From Babylonia areolata (lineage: Eukaryota > Mollusca > Gastropoda > Neogastropoda > Buccinidae), in contig NC_134882.1 in NCBI RefSeq assembly GCF_041734735.1, positions 21,505,765-21,569,764 on the forward strand: DNA of 64,000 bases, in the 5' to 3' direction. Under the pieces are notes generated by a model. That model was not told the origin of the DNA, made no database searches, and saw nothing but the letters and a program-made list of their open reading frames with translations. Within the stretch, counting starts at the first letter, position 1, and each line of letters starts with the position of its first letter. Of this stretch, positions 36,873 through 49,100 are shown one piece after another. The position numbers and the translations under genes are program-made.

Positions 36873-37079
36873 ACAACACAGAAGAAACAGAGACACAGAG
36901 CAGTAAGTGCTGGCAAAAGGGTACAGACATTAACAGACAATGACAGTCTGCGCAGATAGCTCCCACATTCTGGTCTCCACAGCTACTGACATTTACAGAC
37001 TATGACAGTCTGTACAAATAGCTCCCACATTCTTGTCTCCACAGCTACTGACACATAACTAGGGTCGTGTTCACAACTT

Positions 37080-39215
37080 CTAACAGACAACAAGGTTTGC
37101 GTGGTCCTGTTGTTACACTGCTACACTGAAGGACAACATACATTTCACTCAGAGAACAAGGTTTGTGTGGCTCTGTTGTTACACTAAAGACAACATACAT
37201 TTCACTCAGAGAACAAGGTTTGCGTGGCCCTGTTGTTACACTGCTACACTGAAGGACAACATACATATCATTCAGGGAACACGGTTCGTGTGGCCCTGCT
37301 GTTACACTGCTACACTGAAGGACAACATACATTTCATTCAGAGAACAAGGTTTGTGTGGCCCTGTTGTTACACTAAAGACAACATACATATCATTCAGAG
37401 AACAAGGTTTGCGTGGCCCTGTTGTTACACTGTAACACTGAAGGACAACATACATTTCATTCAGTGAACAAGGTTTGTGTGGCCCTGTTGTTACACTAAA
37501 GACAACATACATTTCATTCAGAGAACAAGGTTTGTGAGGCCCTGTTGTTACACTGCTACACTGAAGGACAACATACATTTCATTCAGTGAACAAGGTTTG
37601 TGAGGCCCTGTTGTTACACTGCTACACTGAAGGACAACATACATTTCATTCAGAGAACAAGGTTTGTGTGGCCCTGTTGTTACACTAAAGACAACATACA
37701 TTTCATTCAGAGAACAAGGTTTGTGAGGCCCTGTTGTTACACTGTAACACTGAAGGACAACATACATTTCATTCAGAGAACAAGGTTTGTGTGGCCCTGT
37801 TGTTACACTAAAGACAACATACATTTCATTCAGAGAACAAGGTTTGTGTGGCCCTGTTGTTACACTAAAGACAACATACATTTCATTCAGAGAACAAGGT
37901 TTGTGAGGCCCTGTTGTTACACTGTAACACTGAAGGACAACATACATTTCATTCAGAGAACAAGGTTTGTGTGGCCCTGTTGTTACACTAAAGACAACAT
38001 ACATTTCATTCAGAGAACAAGGTTTGTGTGGCCCTGTTGTTACACTAAAGACAACATACATATCATTCAGAGAACAAGGTTTGTGTGGCCCTGTTGTTAC
38101 ACTAAAGACAACATACATTTCATTCAGAGAACAAGGTTTGTGTGGCCCTGTTGTTACACTAAAGACAACATACATATCATTCAGAGAACAAGGTTTGTGA
38201 GGCCCTGTTGTTACACTGCTACACTGAAGGACAACATACATATCATTCAGGGAACACGGTTTGTGTGGCCCTGCTGTTACACTGCTACACTGAAGGACAA
38301 CATACATTTCATTCAGAGAACAAGGTTTGTGTGGCCCTGTTGTTACACTAAAGACAACATACATATCATTCAGAGAACAAGGTTTGCGTGGCCCTGTTGT
38401 TACACTGTAACACTGAAGGACAACATACATTTCATTCAGTGAACAAGGTTTGTGTGGCCCTGTTGTTACACTAAAGACAACATACATTTCATTCAGAGAA
38501 CAAGGTTTGTGAGGCCCTGTTGTTACACTGCTACACTGAAGGACAACATACATTTCATTCAGAGAACAAGGTTTGTGAGGCCCTGTTGTTACACTGCTAC
38601 ACTGAAGGACAACATACATTTCATTCAGAGAACAAGGTTTGTGTGGCCCTGTTGTTACACTAAAGACAACATACATTTCATTCAGAGAACAAGGTTTGTG
38701 AGGCCCTGTTGTTACACTGTAACACTGAAGGACAACATACATTTCATTCAGAGAACAAGGTTTGTGTGGCCCTGTTGTTACACTAAAGACAACATACATT
38801 TCATTCAGAGAACAAGGTTTGTGTGGCCCTGTTGTTACACTAAAGACAACATACATTTCATTCAGAGAACAAGGTTTGTGAGGCCCTGTTGTTACACTGT
38901 AACACTGAAGGACAACATACATTTCATTCAGAGAACAAGGTTTGTGTGGCCCTGTTGTTACACTAAAGACAACATACATTTCATTCAGAGAACAAGGTTT
39001 GTGTGGCCCTGTTGTTACACTAAAGACAACATACATATCATTCAGAGAACAAGGTTTGTGTGGCCCTGTTGTTACACTAAAGACAACATACATATCATTC
39101 AGAGAACAAGGTTTGTGTGGCCCTGTTGTTACACTAAAGACAACATACATTTCATTCAGAGAACAAGGTTTGTGTGGCCCTGTTGTTACACTGTAACACT
39201 GAATGACAACATACA
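37080..39215. repeat. 57/69-bp minisatellite, about 34 copies
   Basis: Short unit: AAGGTTTGTGTGGCCCTGTT, GTTACACTAAAGACAACATA, CATTTCATTCAGAGAAC. The long unit has an extra ACTGCTACACTGAAGG-type segment of 12 bp. Both lengths are multiples of three. This keeps an 836-codon frame open on the minus strand and a 280-codon frame on the plus strand. I regard both as by-products. Confidence 0.97.
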
Positions 39216-39967
39216 GTGTGAATGAAAAGCACAAGAGCTGCACAAAATAAAAACAGTCAGTAATGTAAAGGAAAGGTCCACATGGAAAACATGTAAGGAG
39301 GTGATGGCAGAAAATGACTGGAAAGAATAAAGCAAAAGGCAAATAGCAAGGTTGATGGAATGAACTGACAATGAAGGCAAACTGTGTGTGTGTGTGTGTG
39401 TGTGTGTGAGTGTGTGTAATCACACACATACACATGTTTCTCCCACCAAAAACATCCTCACGGACATGCATCCCCCTTTTCACCGGTCTCACTTCAACAC
39501 ACTCAAAAAGCAAAACGCTTACTTCACAATGCAAACCAGTACAATACTCTTCCACTTCCAGCTCTGTACTGAACCACAGACCTCATGCAATGCACGGAAC
39601 AGCAGCACACAGAAGCATTTTCCATGATACCAACAGAAATAAAGGTCTCAAACTACAGTTGATCCACCTTCCCAAAATTCAAAATGTAACTGAAAACAAT
39701 GAAAAAAAAACACACACACACAAAAAACCCCCAAACAAACAAATAAAGAAACAAACCCCTAAAACCCATACACAACAACAAAAAATATGCACACCCACAC
39801 AGACATAACTGAAAACAATAATAATTAGTTAAAAAAACGAAACCAAACTCACACACACAACAACAAAACAACTGAAAAACAACTGACACAACAACAAAAC
39901 AACTGACACAACAACAAAACAACTGACAAACAAGAAGAAGAAGAACAACAGCACTGAGCACCCCCAC
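39216..39967. other. Intronic sequence downstream of exon e10
   Basis: (GT)n at 39386-39418, AAC/CA-rich low complexity at 39700-39960 with three 20-bp copies of ACAACAACAAAACAACTGAC. Lies beyond the weak donor of e10. Confidence 0.6.
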
Positions 39968-40186
39968 CTGGCACGGCCACGAAGAACTTGACGGCGTCCT
40001 TGTGCCCATGGAATGAAAGCTGCGCCTGGGCCATGGAGCAGTAGGGTGTGAAGGAGGCCGGCGTCACGCTGTCCGTCTGAGCGTTGCTGTACACACGGAT
40101 GACCCCTCCAGGCCGACCCCCTGACCCTGATGACCCTTCCCCTCCATCAGTCCCCGCCCCTGATGTCGTCACCGCCTGCTTGTTGC
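39968..40186 (-). CDS. MAPK8IP3/SPAG9-like: JIP3/4-like exon e10
   Basis: The exon is 219 bp, phase 1 to 1, acceptor TTGTGTTTCCAG, donor GTGGGG (weak). It encodes [18 protein letters not shown], a Gly/Ser linker, [30 protein letters not shown], and [11 protein letters not shown]. Human JIP4 has SVIRVYGDENSDKV, PYCSMAHAQLCFHGH and [11 protein letters not shown]. It is the last exon seen here. The family's remaining C-terminus (GGEGYIDFR and HLIVWQV motifs) must come from an exon not seen in 1-39,967. Confidence 0.95.
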
Positions 40187-43100
40187 CTGGAAACACAAGT
40201 CCTCTGTCACATGTCACTGTGTTACATCCCTGTGCTTTGGTCCAGTCATGGAACACAGGTCCTCTGTCACATCACTGTGTTACATCCCTGTGCTTTGGTC
40301 CAGTCATGGAACACCGGTCCTGTTACAGCACTGTGCTACATCCCTGTGCTTTGGACCTGTCATGAAACACAGGTCCTGTTACATCACTGTGTTACATCCC
40401 TGTGCTTTGGACCTGTCATGAAACACAGGTCCTGTTACATCCCTGTGCTTTGGTCCTGTCATGGAACACAGGTCCTGTTACATCCCTGTGCTTTGGTCAT
40501 GTCATGAAACACACGCCCTGTTACTTCCCTGTGCTTTGGTCATGTCATGGAACACAGGTCCTGTTACATCACTGTGCTTTGCTCATGTCATGGAACACAG
40601 GTCCTGTTACTTCACTGTGCTTTGGTCATGTCATGAAACACAGGTCCTGTTACTTCCCTGTGCTTTGGTCCTGTCATGAAACACAGGTCCTGTTACATCC
40701 CTGTGCTTTGTTCCTGTCATGGAAACAGGTCCTGTTTCTTCCCTGTGCTTTGGTCATGTCATGAAACACAGGTCCTGTTACATCTCTGTGCTTTGGTCAT
40801 GTCATGAAACACAGGTCCTGTTACATCTCTGTGCTTTGGTCATGTCATGAAACACAGGTCCTGTTACATCCCTGTGCTTTGGTCCTGTCATGGAACACAG
40901 GTCCTGTTACTTCCCTGTGCTTTAGTCATGTCATGAAACACAGGTCCTGTTACATCCCTGTGGTTTAGTCCTGTCATGAAAACACAGGTCCTGTTACTTC
41001 CCTGTGCTTTGGTCCTGTCATGAAACACAGGTCCTGTTACATCCCTGTGCTTTGGTCGTGTCATGGAACACAGGTCCTGTTACTTCCCTGTGCTTTGGTC
41101 GTGTCATGGAACACAGGTCCTGTTACATCCCTGTGCTTTGGTCATATCATGAAACACAGGTCCTGTTACACCACTGTGTTACATCCCTGTGCTTTGGTCA
41201 TGTCATGGAACACAGGTCCTGTTACATCACTGTGTTACATCCCTGTGCTTTGGTCCTGTCATGAAACACTGGTCCTGTTACATCACTGTGTTACATCCCT
41301 GTGGTTTGGTTATGTCATGGAACACAGGTCCTGTTACATCACTGTGCTTTGGTCCTGTCATGGAACACAGGTCCTGTTACATCCCTGTGGTTTAGTCCTG
41401 TCATGAAACACAGGTCCTGTTACTTCCCTGTGGTTTGGTCATGTCATGGAACACAGGTCCTGTTACATCCCTGTGCTTTGGTCCTGTCATGAAACACAGG
41501 TCCTGTTACATCCCTGTGCTTTGGTCCTGTCATGAAACACAGGTCCTGTTACATCCCTGTGGTTTAGTCCTGTCATGAAACACAGGTCCTGTTACTTCCC
41601 TGTGCTTTGGTCCTGTCATGAAACACAGGTCCTGTTACTTCCCTGTGCTTTGGTCCTGTCATGAAACACAGGTCCTGTTACTTCCCTGTGCTTTGGTCAT
41701 GTCATGGAACACAGGTCCTGTTACATCACTGTGGTTTAGTCATGCAATCTGTTCTCTTGGACGGGTGTAACAGCCCAGTGGTTAAAGCATTGGACTTTCA
41801 ATCTGAGTGTCCCAGGTTCAAATCTCAATAATGGCACCTGGTGGGCAGAAGGTGGAGATCTTTCCAATCTACCAGTTCAACATATGTGCTGACCTGCTAG
41901 TCAGGGTGGATTTCTTCTACAAAATTTTGCCACAGGACAAAACTTAATTTTCCCATCAGTTCTTTTTCAGTGTGCCAAGTACATGCTGCTCATCCAAATG
42001 ACTAGATGATCAATTTCCAGTAAATTAAAAACAAACACAAAAAATATACAGCTCCACACCCCACCAACCAATCAACCAAAAACAAACAAAAAAAAGCCAA
42101 TAGTAACACCAGGAGTAGAATTCAGTGCCAGGACTTACTTTCTGAAAGAGGCACGGAGATGATGGCTTACTTTCTGAAAGAGGAAAGGAGATGATGACTT
42201 ACTTTCTGAAAGAGGCACTGAGATGATGGCTTACTTTCTGAAAGAGGCACGGAGATGATGGCTTACTTTCTGAAAGAGGCACAGAGATGTTGTCTTACTT
42301 TCTGAAAGCGGCATGCAGATGATAACTTACTTTCTGAGAGAGGCATGGAGATGATGGCTTACTTTATGAAAGAGGCACAGAGATGATGACTTACTTTCTG
42401 AAAGAGGCATGGAGATGATGACTTACTTTCTGAAAGAGGCACAGAGATGATGACTTACTTTCTGAGAGAGGCACGGAGATGATGGCTTACTTTCTGAAAG
42501 AGGCACAGAGATGATGACTTACTTTCTGAGAGAGGCACGGAGATGATGACTTACTTTCTGAGAGAGGCACAGAGATGGTGACTTACTTTCTGAGAGAGGC
42601 ACGGAGATGATGTCTTACTTTCTGAAAGAGGCATGGAGATGATGACTTACTTTCTGAGAGAGGCACTGAGATGATGACTTACTTTCTGAGAGAGGCACAG
42701 AGATGATGACTTACTTTCTGAAAGAGGCACAGAGATTATTACTTACTTTCTGAAAGAGGCATGGAGATGATGACTTACTTTCTGAAAGAGGCACAGAGAT
42801 GATGACTTACTTTCTGAGAGAGGCACGGAGATGATGGCTTACTTTCTGAGAGAGGTACAGAAATGATGACTTACTTTCTGAAAGAGGAAAGGAGATGATG
42901 ACTTACTTTCTGAAAGAGGCATAGAGATGATGACTTACTTTCTGAAAGAGGCATGGAGATGATGACTTACTTTCTGAAAGAGGCATGGAGATGATGGCTT
43001 ACTTTCTGAGAGAGGCACGGAGATGATGACTTACTTTCTGAGAGAGGCAGAGAGATACTTACTTTCTGAGACAGGCACAGAGATGATGACTTACTTTCTG

Positions 43101-46100
43101 AGAGAGGCACGGAGATGATGACTTACTTTCTGAAAGAGGCATGGAGATGATGACTTACTTTCTGAGACAGGCACGGAGATGATGACTTACTTTCTGAAAG
43201 AAGCATGGAGATGATGACTTACTTTCTGAAAGAGGCATGGAGATGATGACTTACTTTCTGAGAGAGGCACGGAGATGATGACTTACTTTCTGAGAGAGGC
43301 AGAGAGATACTTACTTTCTGAGACAGGCACAGAGATGATGACTTACTTTCTGAGAGAGGCACGGAGATGATGACTTACTTTCTGAAAGAGGCATGGAGAT
43401 GATGACTTACTTTCTGAGAGAGGCATGGAGATGATGACTTACTTTCTGAAAGAAGCATGGAGATGATGACTTACTTTCTGAAAGAGGCACGGAGATGATG
43501 ACACCGTTGCCAGTTCCGATCCACAGTCTGTTGCAGGAGATCAGCATGGCGGTGATGCGCACAAAGGAGAACCCCAGCTTGCCAGTGCCTTCATCATCAC
43601 ACACACACTGCACGTCAACGTTAATCCCCCCATACACACATTATAAGGCACAAACACTACACGTCAACGTTAATTCCCCACATAGTACACATAACACAAA
43701 CACTACGTGTTAAAGTTAATCCCCCCACACACAGTACACATCACACAAACACTACACGTCAACGTTAATTCCCCACACAGTACACATCACACAAACACTA
43801 CACGTCAACGTTAATCCCCCCCACACACAGTACACATCACACACACACTGCACGTCAACATTAATCCCACACAGAGACATCACACAAACACTGCACATCA
43901 AAGTTAATCCCCCCCACACACAGTACACATCACACAAACACTACATGTCAACGTTAATCCCCCACACAGTACACATCACACAAACGCTACATGTCAACGT
44001 TAATTCCACACACAGTACACATCACACAAACACTGCACATCAAAGTTAATCCCCCCCACACAGTACACATCACACAAACACTGCACATCAAAGTTAATCC
44101 CCCCCACACAGTACACATCACACAAACACTACACGTCAACATTAATCCCCACCCCCACACAGTACACATCACACAAACACTGCATGTCAACGTTAATCCC
44201 CCACACAGTACACATCACACAAACACTGCACATCAAAGTTAATCCCCCCCACACAGTACACATCGCACAAACACTACATGTCAACGTTAATCCCCCCCCC
44301 ACACACACACACAGTACACAAACACTGCACATCAAATTTAATCCCCCCCACACACAGTACACATCACACAAACACTACATGTCAATGTTAATCCCCCCCA
44401 CACACAGTACACATCACATAAACACTGCACATCAAAGTTAATCCCACACACACACAGTACACATCACACAAACACTACACATCAACGTTAATCCCCCATA
44501 CACACAGTACACATCACACACACACTGCACGTCAACGTTAATCCCCCACTCACACAGTACACATCACACACACACTGCATGTCAACGTTAATCCCCCACA
44601 CAGTACACATCAAACAAACACTACACATCAACATTAATCACACACACACACAGTACACATCACACAAACACTACATGTCAACATTAATCCAGTACACACC
44701 ACACAAACACAACTCATTAATGTTAATGCCCCACATGTACACACTCTATACATGTTGCAATGGGCTTTGAAAAAAGTGGACTGGTTTCAACTTGCCCCAA
44801 ACTGTTTGCCGTTGGGCACAGGACAATGGAAATGCACACAAACATTACCATAAAAATATACCCGTTTCATTTTCACGCAGGACACCAACACATCTTAGTC
44901 ATGACAGTCTCCCCTGTGCATGCATGCATGTGAGTTCAGACCAACTTCATTCAGTTCAGTTCAGTTCCTCAAGGAGGTACCACAGTGTTCTGACAAATCC
45001 AAATACACTACATCACGTCCGTAAAGCAGATACCTGACCAGCAGCATTACCCAACATGCTTAGTCAGACCTTGAAAGAAAATACAATAAATGAAATATGA
45101 TAAAAGAGAAAAAGAGTTAAAATAAAATAAAATAAAATAATGATATAAATAGTAGTAATGATAACATAAATAAATAAGTAGACATATAGTATGAATAAGT
45201 AAATACAAAAAATCAAACACACACAGACACAGACATCAAGACAAAAAGACCACCACAACAAGGACAGACAGCCTCACCCAGCATCTTGCTGACGTAGGGC
45301 TCGATGTTACACAGACATCAAGACAAAAAGACCACCACAACAAGGACAGACAGCCTCACCCAGCATCTTGCTGACATAGGGCTCGATGTTACACAGACAA
45401 CAAGACAAAAACAACAACACAACAAGGACAGACAGCCTCACCCAGCATCTTGCTGACGTAGGGCTCGATGTTACACAGACAACAAGACAAAAACAACAAC
45501 ACAACAAGGACAGACAGCCTCACCCAGCATCTTGCTGATGTAGGGCTCGATGTTACACAGACATCAAGACAAAAAGAACACCACAACAAGGACAGACAGC
45601 CTCACCCAGCATCTTGCTGACATAGGGCTCGATGTTACACAGACAACAAGACAAAAACAACAACACAACAAGGACAGACAGCCTCACCCAGCATCTTGCT
45701 GACGTAGGGCTCGATGTTACACAGACATCAAGACAAAAACAACAACACAACAAGGACAGACAGCCTCACCCAGCATCTTGCTGACGTAGGGCTCGATGTC
45801 CACGTCCTGCAGGTGTTGGTGAGTGTAGGCATGGTACAGTCTCAGTGTGCTGTCCAGTCGTATCGACACCCACACCCCGTCACCCACCCACGCCAACTGC
45901 CGCACCTGGCTCTCCTTTCGTGGGTGAGCATCGAAGCTGGTCTGAAAAAACATTGGGATTACAATCAAGTCACTGATGTGCCTTTTTTTTTCCTGACTGT
46001 CCCATTTTTGCTGACCCATCATCTGCATCTATTCCATGGCATTACTCTCATATGACTGCTCCTGAGCCTATCCCCCCCCCCTCTGCTGAGCCTTCTGCTA

Positions 46101-49100
46101 ATAACAATGGTCACTTTGTCACCATACCTGTAACTAGTATCCTGGAAACTAACTCAGCTATGACTTGAGTGGGTGGGTTCAAAATTAATACAGGTGTTTA
46201 TTCAAAATTGATATACGTGTTTATTCAAAATTGATACACATGTTTAAAACCAATTTGTTATGACTGGATATGGAATTTGCAGCCCTTAAATCAGAAGAAG
46301 AAGAACTCTACCTTAAATAACAGAAGAAGAAGAACTCTACCTTAAAAATACAGAAGAAAAACTCTATCAGAAATGTGCTGTCTACAGGAAGCAGTTTCAA
46401 ACAATAAATGTTTGACGACTTTGAGATGTACGAAAAGAGTGCCAGTGATAAACTAGAGGGACAAAGAAAGCAGTCAGATCTCAATAAGTTCTAATTAAAC
46501 TGCTGCTGTTTTATATTATAGAAAAAGCTTCGCATGTGTATTTGAAATTATTGTTGCTGACAACATTTTCTAAATAAAAAATGCTCACAATATTTTGCAA
46601 AACCTCAAGTATATATGAACTCATTTCCAGAGTATTTGCCTGTTAGCATGAGCACATTTATGCATATGTTTACAAGCATGAAAGTGTGTGTGTGTGTGTG
46701 TGTGTGTGTTCTTAGCTTGTTAAACTGAAACAAAGAATGTAACCACCATCTCATGAACAAATCTATTTAACAAAATCAAGAAATGTCATTCAAATGGGTT
46801 CCAATAAAACACTGATGTCTGCATTATCCAGAGATGGATTTTGGGACAGACTATGAAAATGTGTAGCAATACTTTTGTTGTCAATATATTTAAAAAGTTG
46901 GAAGAAGTCAAGTGGAAAGAGAGTTTGTCACTCTAAATATTTTTATCTGAATGAATAAATATTATACTCTGATCAATAACACTGCCTCACAAAGAGGAAC
47001 ATTTATAGGAACACACAAAGACTTCTCTTGATCATAATGTTAAAATTCCCACATTCTCTAAGCTGCATAGATATTTCTTTGACCGCTATAAAGAACGGTG
47101 TCACACTTCATTGCTCCCACCCTACAATGAGTACACCTCCAGAATCCCTCATGCTGGAATACAATTTGAGTACAGTGTGCTACACCTCTCAGGATGACAA
47201 TATGTGGACACATTATTCTGTGATGTTTATATAGTAATACAAATGAATAAATTGAATGGGCAACAAGTAACATGATTTGATGTAATGAATGGGCAATAGG
47301 TAACATGATTTGATGTAATGAGAGGGCAATAAGTAACATGATTTGATGTAATGAATGGGCCATAAGTAACATGATCTAATTTGATAAATGAATGGAAGTA
47401 TGCATGCGTGATTGTATATCTGTGTATAAATGTATGCGAATATGTATATATGATGATGTTCATACTGTTATGTGTATATGTGCCTGAATGTATATATGCT
47501 TGTCTGCAGAAAATATGCTTGATTTCTTTTTTCTTTCTCGATAGATGAGCATGTATGCTTCTCATTCTTGTTATGAAAACTATAAATCATAATAAAATTC
47601 ATACTATAAATACACATGCGTATCATGCCATGGTATTATAAAATACATACAAATCATCAAGAATGTATGTTTTTATTTCAAAATTTTAAAAATATTCTAC
47701 ATACAAAACATTATCTTCACATGGAGTCATGGCCTAAAGGTAATGCGTCTACCTGGGAAACAAGAGATTCTGAGCGCACTGGTTCGAATCCGAGCACAGT
47801 CGCCAGTATTTTCTCCCCCTCCACAAGACCTTGAGTGCTGGTCTGGATGCTAGTCATTCAGATGGGACAATAAATGGAGGTCCTGTGTGCAGCATGCACT
47901 TTGCGCACATAAAAGAACCCACAGCAACAAAAGGGTTATCCCTGTCTAAATTTTGTAGAAAAATCCACTTCGATAGGAAATCAAATAAACTGCAGACAGG
48001 AAAAAATACAAAACAAAATGGGTGGTGCTCTCAGTGTAGCGACGTGCTCTCCCTGGGGAGAGCAGCCTGAATTTCACACAGATAAATCTGTTGTGACAAA
48101 AAGAGTAATACAGAAAAGAGGTCAGCTGACACCGCCCCCAGCCCTGTCAGGGGTTACAACTCTTCTAATCACTACAAACAACACTGTTCCAACCCACGAC
48201 CTGGAAACAAAAATGGTATTTACAAAAACCACAAGCACAGTTACAGTCATACTGAAGTACCTAAACCCAGAGTCTGCCTCAGGTGTTGACCATTCTATCA
48301 GAGGATTACAAAAACCCTGCCAATAATGTCAATGCACACAGTACATCAAACTGATAAGGTACAAACTGGGACATGCAGCCAAAAAACTGTTCCATGGGCT
48401 ACTTACAATTCCGGAGTGCTAAAAAAGAAAAAACAAAACAAAACGCACACACACAAAAGAAAAACCTCAATAAAGGCATCAAATCAACAAGTTTTGACAG
48501 GGGAAAAAATATAAATGATTTTTTTGTTCACCAGCAGATATGGTCTAGCAGTATATGGATCATCCCACACACTCTTGACACCTCTTCGAAATTGAAAATG
48601 AAACGATGGTGATGATGAAACAAGATAAATGGTGACACAGAGCTATGGTACAGATACTTATATAGCGTTCATCCTCGGTCAAAGACCAAGTTCTGGACAC
48701 TTTACAGAGTTGTTTGCACAACAGGCTGCCTACCTCGGAACAGCCGACCGACAGCTGCCACTGGGCACTCATCATTCGTTTCCTGTGTCATTCAATCTTG
48801 TTTCAGTCACGCACACACACACACTCAGACATGAAACATTTTAAGTGTTTGTCTGTTTTGTTTATTTACCCCAACAACATATGCAGCCATACTCCCCGTT
48901 TTCAGGGGATATGCATGCTAGGTATGTAAGAGTGACTCACCTCAAAGCTCATTTCCTGAGGGCTGATGATGTGCATGCTGGGTGTGTATGTGTGACTCAC
49001 CTCAAAGCTCATTTCCTGAGGGCTGATGATGTGCATGCTGGGTGTGTATGAGTGACTCACCTCAATGCTCATTTCCTGAGGGCTGATGATCTGCATGCTG

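Noticed and set aside
34692-36896. 734-codon minus-strand frame, Cys/Phe/Leu-rich repeats resembling a membrane protein
   Set aside because: It is wholly explained by a 54-56-bp minisatellite; the encoded repeat changes register between units, and other frames are open too.
37045-39555. 836-codon minus-strand frame with MYVVFSVTTGPHKPCSLNE repeats
   Set aside because: The units are 57 and 69 bp, so open frames are automatic. The non-repeat N-terminal part is CA-microsatellite and low-complexity sequence without homology.
42130-43474. Idea that the e9-derived units are true duplicated micro-exons
   Set aside because: The units contain a donor but no acceptor or pyrimidine tract ahead of each copy, so they cannot be spliced as separate exons.
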